This document shows positions 6,054 to 12,759 of a stretch of DNA of 12,759 bases, piece after piece. The stretch comes from an uncultured Bacteroidales bacterium (GTDB lineage Bacteria; Bacteroidota; Bacteroidia; Bacteroidales; UBA932): the NCBI GenBank assembly GCA_934678915.1, contig CAKUSF010000054.1:1-12759 (forward strand). Reading direction: 5' to 3'. Position numbers and translations under genes: made by a program. Every line of letters begins with the position of its first letter. Positions within the stretch are counted from its first letter, which is position 1. The notes under the pieces were generated by a model that saw only the letters and a list, made by a program, of their open reading frames with translations, searched no databases and was not told the DNA's origin.

Positions 6054-8759
6054 TTAAAAACTGCTTTTGCTGAAGCCATCTCCGCCTCCACCGAAGCCGC
6101 CACCAGATCCACCGCTTCCGCCTGACAGTCCAGAACTAGCGTTCACGGTTTTGTTTGAATTAGGTTGAAGATAGAATGGCCAGTAGATACCAATCTTGAA
6201 AGCCATCTGAGTACGGATGTAGTTATGCGCACTGAAATAGTCGGCCTTGTCCATAGGCCAACCATTGCCAACGTTTTCAACTTTTATGAATATGCAGGCC
6301 CTTTTCCATTGTACATTGACGAAAGCATCAATGACAGGACCGTTGTTGTACTTATCCTTGTTTTGGTTGTAAAATGCTCCAACGGCAGGATTCCAGGCCG
6401 GAGAGTAGTACTTTGTGTTGTACCATCCTTCAGCTCCGAGCTGCATCTGCATTATGTTCTTTTTGACGTTGAATTGGAGGTAGAGCCTTGAATTTGCCGC
6501 TAGGGTAGGCAAAGGCAGTACGTCTTGATTGGATGAGACCTGAAACAAGAGCCTGTTGTCAAGATGTACTGGGCCAAAGACAAAGTCCTTATTCAAGGAT
6601 GCACTTAGGACACTCATCGGAGAATTGTTCTGACGCACGAATCCGGTCGAATCATAATAGACATTTCCGGACAGAAGTGCGTAACCGACCCGCGCCTTGA
6701 TTCTCCATCTCGGCACACTCAGACCAGCCTGAAGTTTGGTTGTCGAGATCTTTCCGAACTCATTGTCCCATTTGAAGTGATTTGAATAGTAATGCTGGAA
6801 GTAGTACTCAGGCTCTTCCAGATTGGTTTCAAAATGGAGATCCAGAGAGACTGGACTCTTTTTTGCGCGCCTGAAAGGAAACACTTCAAACTTTGCATTG
6901 GCTTTCACCGACAAGTCGTTCCTTTGGTTGCCGAGGAAAACATAGTCTCCGGTTGCATCCCAGTGGATGAAGTCTTTCAGTTGTCCCTCGACTCCCGCAT
7001 AGACGAAGGCGGAATTCCAAACTGTGTTTGTCGTTCCTTTTAAGAATGTTGGGTCGAAAGTGCTGTAACTCAAGAGTCTGTGTCCGATTCCACCGTTTAA
7101 TTTCGAGACAATGGCATCGTCAGACCAAGGCTGAAGTCTGAGAAACAGCCTGTTTTCCAATTTTTTTACCCCTACGGAATCGAAGGAAGTGGTCGGATTG
7201 TAATTGAATATGTCGTTGTAGAACCTGCGCCCCACTTCGTCCGTGATTTCATCTTGGTAACTCTTCTTGAACACGGAGAACTCGCTACTGTGCCCTATGA
7301 AAGCAGTCGTGATTTTGTCATCTCCCAAAGTGTCAGCGGCCTCTCTTTCGGCTTTCCTTCGGGCAAGATAGATGTTTAAAGAGTCAATGCGCGTAGAGTC
7401 TCCTAGAGCTATAATGCTGTCCTTGAATACTTTGTCTATTTTTCGATACTTGATGTCTCTTAGGAATGTGAAAGGAATCCTATACTGTTGATCTAGGAAA
7501 AAGGTGTTTCTCACGACGGAGGTTGAGGCTTTGCTGAGGTTGACAGGGAACTCTCTGGCATCCAATGTGGTGTCTCTTACCATAGAGTTGTCGCTGGTCC
7601 CACCGTTGTCGTTCCTCGTTATTTTATTATGGATGTACCCTGCATGCATCAGATAGCGCTTCCCAAGATAGTTGGCCGAGGCGACAAATGTCTTGTTGAC
7701 TGTCTTTTCTCCCTGCATGATTCCGTTGCCACCGAAACGGTCATATTCAAGAGTAAAATTGAACTCTGGGAAGATGTTCTGTGTTGTCAGAATGTGGAGA
7801 TTGTCGGAGGCTTTCTGGGAATTTGCGAACAGAGTTCCGAAGTAGGCCAACTCAGTGTAAGGTGTCTTGGTGTTGTACATCGGAAGCGTCTTTGCAGAGT
7901 ATGTCCACGCTTCGTAAGGATTGTAGAACGACACCCCATTCTCGCTGCTCCGATTGAACCAATTATAGTACTGCAATGCAGAGCCGGCTACTCCTAACCA
8001 AGTAGCATTCACGTCTTTGCGGTAAAACGGATAGTCGTGGAACCAATAATTGTAGTTCGTGTCCGGCTCAGAAACGTCCATCTTGTGGAACTCCCGTTCG
8101 TGCGTCCATTGGATAATTCTCTTGTACTGGAGAGAGTCCGGCAAGGCAAAGGTCTCCAAGATTCGTGGAGTCGCCTCTTTCACACTGTCCCGGTAAGCCT
8201 TCACACTGTCTTTGACGTTCAGGATACTGTCAGCGAGATGTTTCTTGATTTTTTCCTTGACTGTGAAGTCGTACTTCTTTCTCTCGGTCTTTGACAGCCC
8301 AGCGTACCAAGCGTCAAACTCGGCTTTTTTTCTGATAGCTGAATCTCTGTAGTAAATAGAATCTACTTTCGGCCAGTCTATGGTGTCTCCTGCCTCTCTC
8401 AAAGAATCCACAACGATTCTGTGAGTCAGAGAGTCAAACAGAGCAACGTAGTACTTAAAGCGGAACGGGTCGATGTCCTTTAACGAATCTGGCGGGAATA
8501 TAGTGTCCCTCGCAGTTAGTTGAGGAGTCGTGTCAATAGGCGAGAGGAAGAATGAGGTGTCTTCCTTGCCGTTCCCGATTGAGTTGCCGATGAATTGATT
8601 CCTATAGTGAATCGTGTCCGGTTGGAGCGGTCTTGTCGCCAAGACATATCCATATCCTGGATCTCCAGCAGGAAGGCGGTTACCCATGCCAATGGCTTGC
8701 AGTGCAATCACGCACACCACAGCCATCGGAAACCATATTCTTTTAAAAGTCTCTTTCAT
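6054..8759 (-). CDS. Putative outer-membrane porin (Porin_10-like) with glycine-rich C-terminal tail
   Basis: A 901-residue outer-membrane beta-barrel protein. A signal peptide lies at residues 1-26 (KETFKR, then a hydrophobic core). Residues about 80-200 are charged and rich in Asp-Ser pairs (DSL, DSI, DSV), a style common in Bacteroidetes envelope proteins and probably periplasmic and partly helical. From about 240 to 866 the sequence alternates polar and hydrophobic residues with many aromatics. It includes the MYNTKTPYTELAYFG stretch (294-308) and the TQNIFPEFNFTLEY strand typical of the 'putative porin' family as I recall it. The barrel seems to end with MAFKIGIYWPFYLQP, after which residues 867-901 form a Gly/Ser-rich tail ending in Phe. 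Substrate is unknown; transport by the family is inferred from annotation rather than biochemistry. A promoter (8783-8814) and the ATG at 8759 agree. The transglycosylase follows directly. Confidence 0.85.
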   Translation of the reverse strand: MKETFKRIWFPMAVVCVIALQAIGMGNRLPAGDPGYGYVLATRPLQPDTIHYRNQFIGNSIGNGKEDTSFFLSPIDTTPQLTARDTIFPPDSLKDIDPFRFKYYVALFDSLTHRIVVDSLREAGDTIDWPKVDSIYYRDSAIRKKAEFDAWYAGLSKTERKKYDFTVKEKIKKHLADSILNVKDSVKAYRDSVKEATPRILETFALPDSLQYKRIIQWTHEREFHKMDVSEPDTNYNYWFHDYPFYRKDVNATWLGVAGSALQYYNWFNRSSENGVSFYNPYEAWTYSAKTLPMYNTKTPYTELAYFGTLFANSQKASDNLHILTTQNIFPEFNFTLEYDRFGGNGIMQGEKTVNKTFVASANYLGKRYLMHAGYIHNKITRNDNGGTSDNSMVRDTTLDAREFPVNLSKASTSVVRNTFFLDQQYRIPFTFLRDIKYRKIDKVFKDSIIALGDSTRIDSLNIYLARRKAEREAADTLGDDKITTAFIGHSSEFSVFKKSYQDEITDEVGRRFYNDIFNYNPTTSFDSVGVKKLENRLFLRLQPWSDDAIVSKLNGGIGHRLLSYSTFDPTFLKGTTNTVWNSAFVYAGVEGQLKDFIHWDATGDYVFLGNQRNDLSVKANAKFEVFPFRRAKKSPVSLDLHFETNLEEPEYYFQHYYSNHFKWDNEFGKISTTKLQAGLSVPRWRIKARVGYALLSGNVYYDSTGFVRQNNSPMSVLSASLNKDFVFGPVHLDNRLLFQVSSNQDVLPLPTLAANSRLYLQFNVKKNIMQMQLGAEGWYNTKYYSPAWNPAVGAFYNQNKDKYNNGPVIDAFVNVQWKRACIFIKVENVGNGWPMDKADYFSAHNYIRTQMAFKIGIYWPFYLQPNSNKTVNASSGLSGGSGGSGGGFGGGGDGFSKSSF

Positions 8760-8762
8760 ATT

Positions 8763-8772
8763 CCCTTAAGGG
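8763..8772. repeat. CCCTTAAGGG palindrome over the porin leader
   Basis: A perfect 10-bp palindrome placed 3 bases upstream of the porin ATG, between the predicted transcription start and the start codon. Its right half on the minus strand (AAGGG) could serve as a weak ribosome binding site, so pairing or protein binding here could affect initiation. The palindrome is observed; the function is a guess. Confidence 0.35.
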
Positions 8773-8782
8773 TACAATCTCA

Positions 8783-8814
8783 CAAAGTTACTGTTTTTCC
8801 CATTTTTACACAAA
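8783..8814 (-). promoter_or_regulatory. Strong Bacteroidetes-type promoter for the porin-transglycosylase operon
   Basis: On the minus strand, TTTG (8814-8811) is followed after 20 bases by TAACTTTG (8790-8783). Both boxes match the Bacteroidetes -33 (TTTG) and -7 (TAnnTTTG) consensus exactly, at a spacing consistent with that promoter class. It is the best promoter in the window. Transcription should start about 18 bases before the porin ATG. Confidence 0.75.
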
Positions 8815-8867
8815 TTCAGTGCTAACGTGCGAACCGCAGAAACTGGCTGGGGCGAATATGTCATTCC

Positions 8868-8928
8868 TGCCCCCGTAGTGGTGAGAAATTGGGCTTCCGG
8901 GTGAAATTAGTTGGACTTTGCCCCCGTA
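8868..8928. repeat. Pair of 10-bp direct repeats in the porin/glgB intergenic region
   Basis: TGCCCCCGTA occurs at 8868-8877 and again at 8919-8928, 51 bp apart start to start (close to five helical turns). GC-rich in an otherwise AT-rich spacer, they lie upstream of both divergent promoters. A GGGGC at about 8849-8853 could also pair with the first copy. They could be paired regulator sites; no function can be proven from the sequence. Confidence 0.4.
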
Positions 8929-8985
8929 AACTTTTTCGGTTACTAAATAATTAGTATCTTTATTGTTGATTAATTGAGTCAAACC

Positions 8986-10977
8986 ATGAAAAAGAAACTC
9001 TGGATATTCGACACTGACCCGTACCTGAAGCCGTTTGAGGAGGCGATTGAGGCGCGGCACAAGAGGATTTTGGACGCTGCGGACAAGATAACCGGGCACG
9101 GTGTGGAAGGCCTTGCCTCCAGCGTCAACAATCATCTGTACTACGGGCTGCACAAATGCGATGACGGCTCGTGGGTGATCCGGGAGTGGGCTCCGAATGC
9201 AAACCGGATCTACCTGATTGGAGAATTTAACAATTGGAAACGTACTTCCGCCTATGAGTTCAGTCCAGTGGGGCACGGCAATTGGGAACTTCGACTAGAC
9301 TCGATTTTTCTCGGTCATGGAGAATTGTACAAGTTGTTCATAGAATGGCCTGGAGGAGGGGATGAACGGATTCCGGCTTATTGTACGAGGCTTGTACAGG
9401 ATGATGAGACCAAAGTGTTCTGTGCCCAAGTCTGGGATCCTGAGAGGGAATATTCATGGAAAAATGATAGGGTGCTGCGAAGGCCGCATCCATTGATCTA
9501 TGAGTGCCACATAGGGATGAGTTCCGAGGAACGTAAAGTCTCTACATTCAGTGAGTTTAGGAAGAATGTGCTGCCAAGAATCAAGAGTCTTGGCTACGAC
9601 ACGATTCAGATCATGGCCCTTCAGGAGCATCCGTACTACGGCTCGTTCGGTTATCAGGTGTCGAACTTCTTCGCGCTGAGCTCCCGTTTCGGCACTCCGG
9701 AAGAGTTTAAGGAGTTGGTTGACGCGGCTCACGGTATGGGAATAGCCGTTGTGATGGACATTGTCCATTCACATAGTTCCGACAACACGGCTGAGGGCCT
9801 GAGTCTGTTTGATGGCAGGGATGATCTTTATTTCTACAAAGGTCCTCAGGGACATCATCCGGCATGGGGCTCACGCTGCTTTGACTACGGGAAGGATGAG
9901 GTCGTCCGCTTCTTGCTGAGCAACTGTAAGTACTGGATGGAGGAATACCATCTGGATGGTTTCCGATTCGATGGAGTTACGAGCATGATGTACTGGGATC
10001 ATGGCCTTGGGAAGGATTTCAACGGCTATGGACCGTATTTCGATTCTGGGGTTGATGAGAATGCCGTGACCTATCTCGGTCTAGCCAATCTCCTTGTCAA
10101 ACAGATCAAGCCTTGGGCAATCACTATTGCTGAGGATGTCAGCGGAATGGCTGGTCTGGCCGCACCGTTCGAGGTCGGGGGAGTTGGTTTCGGTTTCAGA
10201 ATGGCGATGGGCATAGCAGACCACTGGATCAAATGGATTAAGGAGAAACGAGATGAGGAATGGAGCCCAGGAGAGATGTGGTACGAACTCACAAACAAGC
10301 GGGCGGACGAGAAAACAATCAGCTACGCGGAGTGTCACGATCAAGCTCTTGTCGGAGACAAGACTCTGATATTCAGACTTATCGACAAGGAAATGTACTT
10401 TTCTATGAATATGGATTCGAAGAATCCGATTGTGGACAGAGGCGTGGCCTTGCACAAACTGATTCGCCTGGCAACGCTCGGAACTGCCGGGGATGGCTAC
10501 CTCAACTTCATGGGCAATGAGTTCGGCCATCCGGAGTGGATTGATTTTCCTCGTGAGGGGAACGGATGGAGTTACGAGCATGCTCGCAGAATGTGGTCTT
10601 TAGCCGACAATGGATTGCTGAGGTACCACTGTCTTCAAGACTTTGACAAGGCGATGATTCATCTTGTAAAACGATACGGAGTGCTTACGGCAAGGCCTGA
10701 GCTCTTAAGGGCCGATGAAGAAAAGAAAATCTTGATTTTCAGGCGTAAAAGCCTTATCTTTGCACTGAATTTCAATCCTGTAGAATCGTTTGTGAACTAC
10801 GCGTTCCCAGCTCCGTCAGGTGACTATGTCAAGGTTCTCGATTCAGACTCAAAGGAGTTCGATGGATTCGCAAGGCTCAAAGACGATGGAGAGCATCTGA
10901 CAGTTGAAGGTTGCCTAAGTCTCTATTTGCCAAGCCGTTGTGCGCTTGTGCTGATTGACAGGAACGAAAGAAAATAA
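8986..10977 (+). CDS. glgB: 1,4-alpha-glucan branching enzyme (GH13, Bacteroides/eukaryote-like type)
   Basis: A 663-residue cytoplasmic enzyme that cuts alpha-1,4 chains and reattaches them through alpha-1,6 bonds during glycogen synthesis. The ATG at 8986 is preferred over the in-frame TTG at 8974 because homologs begin close to the WIFDTDPYLKPFEEAIEAR segment. Residues about 50-140 are a CBM48-like domain (FREWAPNA-type motif seen as IREWAPNANRIYLIGEFNNW). The GH13 barrel shows region I DIVHSH (258-263), region II GFRFDGVTSMMY with nucleophile Asp329, region III AEDVSG with acid Glu383, and region IV ECHDQ with His451-Asp452. The GVTSMMY form and the overall length point to the eukaryote-like GH13 subfamily 8 found in Bacteroides. 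The C-terminal beta domain occupies about residues 575-663. The debranching enzyme gene starts 10 nt after the stop, forming an operon. Confidence 0.95.
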   Translation: MKKKLWIFDTDPYLKPFEEAIEARHKRILDAADKITGHGVEGLASSVNNHLYYGLHKCDDGSWVIREWAPNANRIYLIGEFNNWKRTSAYEFSPVGHGNWELRLDSIFLGHGELYKLFIEWPGGGDERIPAYCTRLVQDDETKVFCAQVWDPEREYSWKNDRVLRRPHPLIYECHIGMSSEERKVSTFSEFRKNVLPRIKSLGYDTIQIMALQEHPYYGSFGYQVSNFFALSSRFGTPEEFKELVDAAHGMGIAVVMDIVHSHSSDNTAEGLSLFDGRDDLYFYKGPQGHHPAWGSRCFDYGKDEVVRFLLSNCKYWMEEYHLDGFRFDGVTSMMYWDHGLGKDFNGYGPYFDSGVDENAVTYLGLANLLVKQIKPWAITIAEDVSGMAGLAAPFEVGGVGFGFRMAMGIADHWIKWIKEKRDEEWSPGEMWYELTNKRADEKTISYAECHDQALVGDKTLIFRLIDKEMYFSMNMDSKNPIVDRGVALHKLIRLATLGTAGDGYLNFMGNEFGHPEWIDFPREGNGWSYEHARRMWSLADNGLLRYHCLQDFDKAMIHLVKRYGVLTARPELLRADEEKKILIFRRKSLIFALNFNPVESFVNYAFPAPSGDYVKVLDSDSKEFDGFARLKDDGEHLTVEGCLSLYLPSRCALVLIDRNERK

Positions 10978-10987
10978 TTTAACCGAT

Positions 10988-12759
10988 ATGGCTTTTTTGA
11001 AGTTTAACAAGTCTGAGTTGGTCAACCTCTCTTATTCCTTGAAGAGGGAGATAATCTGTGCCAACAAGACTGGAGCGTATTGCAACACTTCAATAGTGAC
11101 TTGCAACACAAGACGTTATCATGGTCTGTTGGCGGTTCCGATAGACGCTTTCGGGGGTAAAAAACACCTGCTCCTGTCCTCTTTGGACGAAAGCCTCATT
11201 CTTAACGGAAAACAGTTCAACCTTGGCATTCATTGCTATGGGAATGTCTATGAACCGCGTGGCCACAAATACATCATTGATTTTGAGGCTGATCCGGTGC
11301 CTAAAATTACCTATAAAGTAGGAGAGATAGTCTTTACTAAAAGTATCCTGCTCGTGCCTGATTCCGATCAAGTGATGATTCGTTTCGATCTGGTTAATGC
11401 ACCGGCCAATGTGAAATTGTTGCTGACTCCATTTTTGGCTTTCCGTGACATTCATGCATTGACTCAGGAGAATCCGAATGCAAGAACCGAAGGCTGGGAA
11501 ATTCCTAATGGAATGTCGTTCAATCTCTATGATGGCTTCCCTGATTTGAACATGCAGTTCAACACTAAGGATGTCTCCTTTGTGACTTCGCCTTGTTGGT
11601 ACAAAGGTGTGACCTATTCGGATGAGTACCGTCGTGGTTTTGCTTGCAAAGAGGACTTGTATGTTCCTGGGCATTTCGAGTTGAAGATGAAGCCGGGAGA
11701 TGCGATTGTGTTCTCTGCATCTGTGGATCTCGCAACTCCTTCAGGCTTAAAAAGAAAGTTTGACTCGTTTGTGGCCAAGGCTGCGAAGATCACGACTTAC
11801 CATGAGCAGCTTGTCCACTGTGCGGATCTTTTGAAGCAGGACCGTGGAGGCCACAAGATGATCACTGCCGGATTCTCATGGCTCTACACAGGTCTTTTGA
11901 GAGAGACTCTTGAAGCCCTTCCTGGCCTTACACTCTATGCTAACGGAGATAAGGCTGAGTTTGAGGAGATTCTGGATAACCTTATTGCTGACAACCAAGA
12001 GCGCCTTTTCCATAGAACAACACAAGTTGAGGCACCGCTCAGGCTAGCGGACACTCTTACTCATTACATTGAGTTTGGTGCTGATCCAAAGGCTGTTTGG
12101 AAAAAGTACGGTCAGGTTGTCAAAAGTATTCTTGAGAGTTATCTGCCAGGCAAGCGGGCAGAGGTAGCGATGCAGCCGAACGGACTTCTCTGGGCACAGC
12201 TTGACCATTGGGCCCTCTCTTGGATGAACACTTATGTGAACGGCAATCCAGTGACGGAAAGGGCCGGCTATCAAGTGGAGACGAATGCCATGTGGTTCCG
12301 TTCCATTCTCTTTGCAGTGACGATGGAACGAAAATATTCATCATCGGACAGTGCTTTCCTGAATGAATGGTCTCACATTTTGGATCTTGTCCGCGAGAAC
12401 TTCCAGAAGACATTCTGGAATGCCCGTTCGGGCTATTTGGCTGACTATGTGGACAACTCTGGACAGCATCTTGAGGTTCGTCCTAACATGCTTTATGCTC
12501 TCGTGGGTGATGACATCCCTGTCGAACCGGAAGTGGCTCAGAGGGTGCTGCAAGTGATTGATAGCGAGCTTGTGACGAGAAGAGGAATCCGTACGCTTTC
12601 TCCACGCCACGCTGAGTATAGGGGGGTCTATGAGGGGTCTCAGACCGACAGGGATCTGGCCTATTACAACGGTTGCTGCCTTACTTCGCTCCTTGGACCT
12701 TATTGCGAGGTCTGCTTCAAGATGAAGGGGGCTGCTTTCCTGAACAAGGCCCAGTGGCT
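10988..12759 (+). CDS. Glycogen debranching enzyme-like protein (GH133 family), C-terminus cut by window edge
   Basis: An open frame of 590 codons from ATG 10988 to the window end; family members run to about 640-660 residues, so only the last part is missing. The start (MAFLKFNKSELVNL) and the TGAYCNTSIVTCNTRRYHGLL motif (residues 29-48) are the signature of the bacterial debranching enzyme N-terminal domain. That domain spans about residues 15-230. The C-terminal (alpha/alpha)6-type catalytic domain begins near 285. GlgB lies 10 nt upstream, so removal of alpha-1,6 branches from glycogen is the expected role. Several positions differ from the family pattern I know: Arg305-Glu306 where Arg-Asp is usual before ALPGLTL, VEAPLR (347-352) for a D-APLW-type motif, and AYYNGCCLTSL (558-568) for AYHQGT-WPWL. 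Cysteine is frequent in this gene. It may be divergent, altered in specificity or inactive. VETNAMW (430-436) is preserved. No clear ribosome binding site is seen. Confidence 0.85.
   Translation, partial: MAFLKFNKSELVNLSYSLKREIICANKTGAYCNTSIVTCNTRRYHGLLAVPIDAFGGKKHLLLSSLDESLILNGKQFNLGIHCYGNVYEPRGHKYIIDFEADPVPKITYKVGEIVFTKSILLVPDSDQVMIRFDLVNAPANVKLLLTPFLAFRDIHALTQENPNARTEGWEIPNGMSFNLYDGFPDLNMQFNTKDVSFVTSPCWYKGVTYSDEYRRGFACKEDLYVPGHFELKMKPGDAIVFSASVDLATPSGLKRKFDSFVAKAAKITTYHEQLVHCADLLKQDRGGHKMITAGFSWLYTGLLRETLEALPGLTLYANGDKAEFEEILDNLIADNQERLFHRTTQVEAPLRLADTLTHYIEFGADPKAVWKKYGQVVKSILESYLPGKRAEVAMQPNGLLWAQLDHWALSWMNTYVNGNPVTERAGYQVETNAMWFRSILFAVTMERKYSSSDSAFLNEWSHILDLVRENFQKTFWNARSGYLADYVDNSGQHLEVRPNMLYALVGDDIPVEPEVAQRVLQVIDSELVTRRGIRTLSPRHAEYRGVYEGSQTDRDLAYYNGCCLTSLLGPYCEVCFKMKGAAFLNKAQW

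Larger units (their letters stand above)
8760..8985. other. Divergent intergenic region between porin and glgB
   Basis: A 226-bp region holding the porin promoter (8783-8814), the TGCCCCCGTA direct repeats (8868-8877, 8919-8928) and a weaker rightward promoter for glgB: TATCTTTA at 8955-8962, one mismatch from TAnnTTTG, with a T-run near 8932-8935 in the -33 position. I see no coding potential in it. Confidence 0.5.

Noticed and set aside
6054..6161. Glycine-rich porin tail as a frameshift artefact
   Set aside because: The frame stays open to a stop placed exactly 2 nt before the next gene, as expected for a genuine operon junction. An error cannot be fully excluded, but nothing indicates one.
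10081..10581. 166-residue open frame on the minus strand
   Set aside because: It is antisense to the GH13 catalytic core of GlgB and shows no domain or start signal.
11090..11674. 194-residue open frame on the minus strand
   Set aside because: It is antisense to the debranching enzyme, whose plus-strand frame is open and shows clear family motifs; the minus product has no recognisable domain.
1..12759. CRISPR array, insertion sequence, prophage or defence island
   Set aside because: No evenly spaced repeats, transposase or integrase motifs, terminal inverted repeats, tRNA-associated attachment sites or toxin/nuclease genes are seen. All supported genes are envelope or glycogen-metabolism families.

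Overview
The window reads as a chromosomal segment of a member of the Bacteroidota, most likely the order Bacteroidales. Three things point there. Matches to the Bacteroidetes -7 promoter box (TAnnTTTG) lie upstream of several genes. Most starts lack a clear Shine-Dalgarno sequence. The proteins are of Bacteroidales type: a Porin_10-like outer-membrane protein with a DS-rich periplasmic head, a Bacteroides-type branching enzyme next to a GH133 debranching enzyme, and an alpha/beta hydrolase with the small beta-rich N-terminal domain common in this group. I cannot name a genus.

Layout. (1) Bases 1-119, minus strand: the first 39 codons of a membrane protein, possibly a bile acid:sodium symporter-like transporter. 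It is followed by a divergent intergenic region with two perfect palindromes. (2) 314-1606, plus: a secreted alpha/beta hydrolase. (3) 1746-3764, plus: an M13 (neprilysin/PepO-type) zinc metallopeptidase lipoprotein. It is followed 22 nt later by (4) 3787-4959, an FtsX/LolC-E-type ABC permease that appears to start at a TTG codon. (5) 8759 down to 4843, minus: a two-gene operon of a large putative porin and, 2 nt after its stop, a membrane-anchored MltF-like lytic transglycosylase. The transglycosylase C-terminus overlaps the 3' end of the permease gene by 117 bp in antisense. (6) A 226-bp divergent promoter region. (7) 8986 to the window end, plus: a glycogen operon of GlgB (GH13 branching enzyme) and a debranching enzyme cut by the window edge.

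How the genes fit together. The first half is an envelope block: exported hydrolase, periplasmic or outer-membrane peptidase, lipoprotein-export-type permease, murein lytic enzyme and outer-membrane porin. The right end is carbohydrate storage: GlgB makes alpha-1,6 branches and the GH133 protein would remove them. There are no tRNA or rRNA genes, CRISPR arrays, insertion sequences or phage genes that I can see, and nothing suggests recent transfer.

I find no clear previously undescribed system. The points most worth a second look are: a transglycosylase whose N-terminal solute-binding domain seems to have lost its second lobe; the 117-bp convergent coding overlap; a debranching enzyme that departs from the family at several conserved positions, including the usual Arg-Asp and HQG-T-W-P-W-type motifs; the glycine-rich tail on the porin; and a palindrome lying in the spacer of a predicted promoter.
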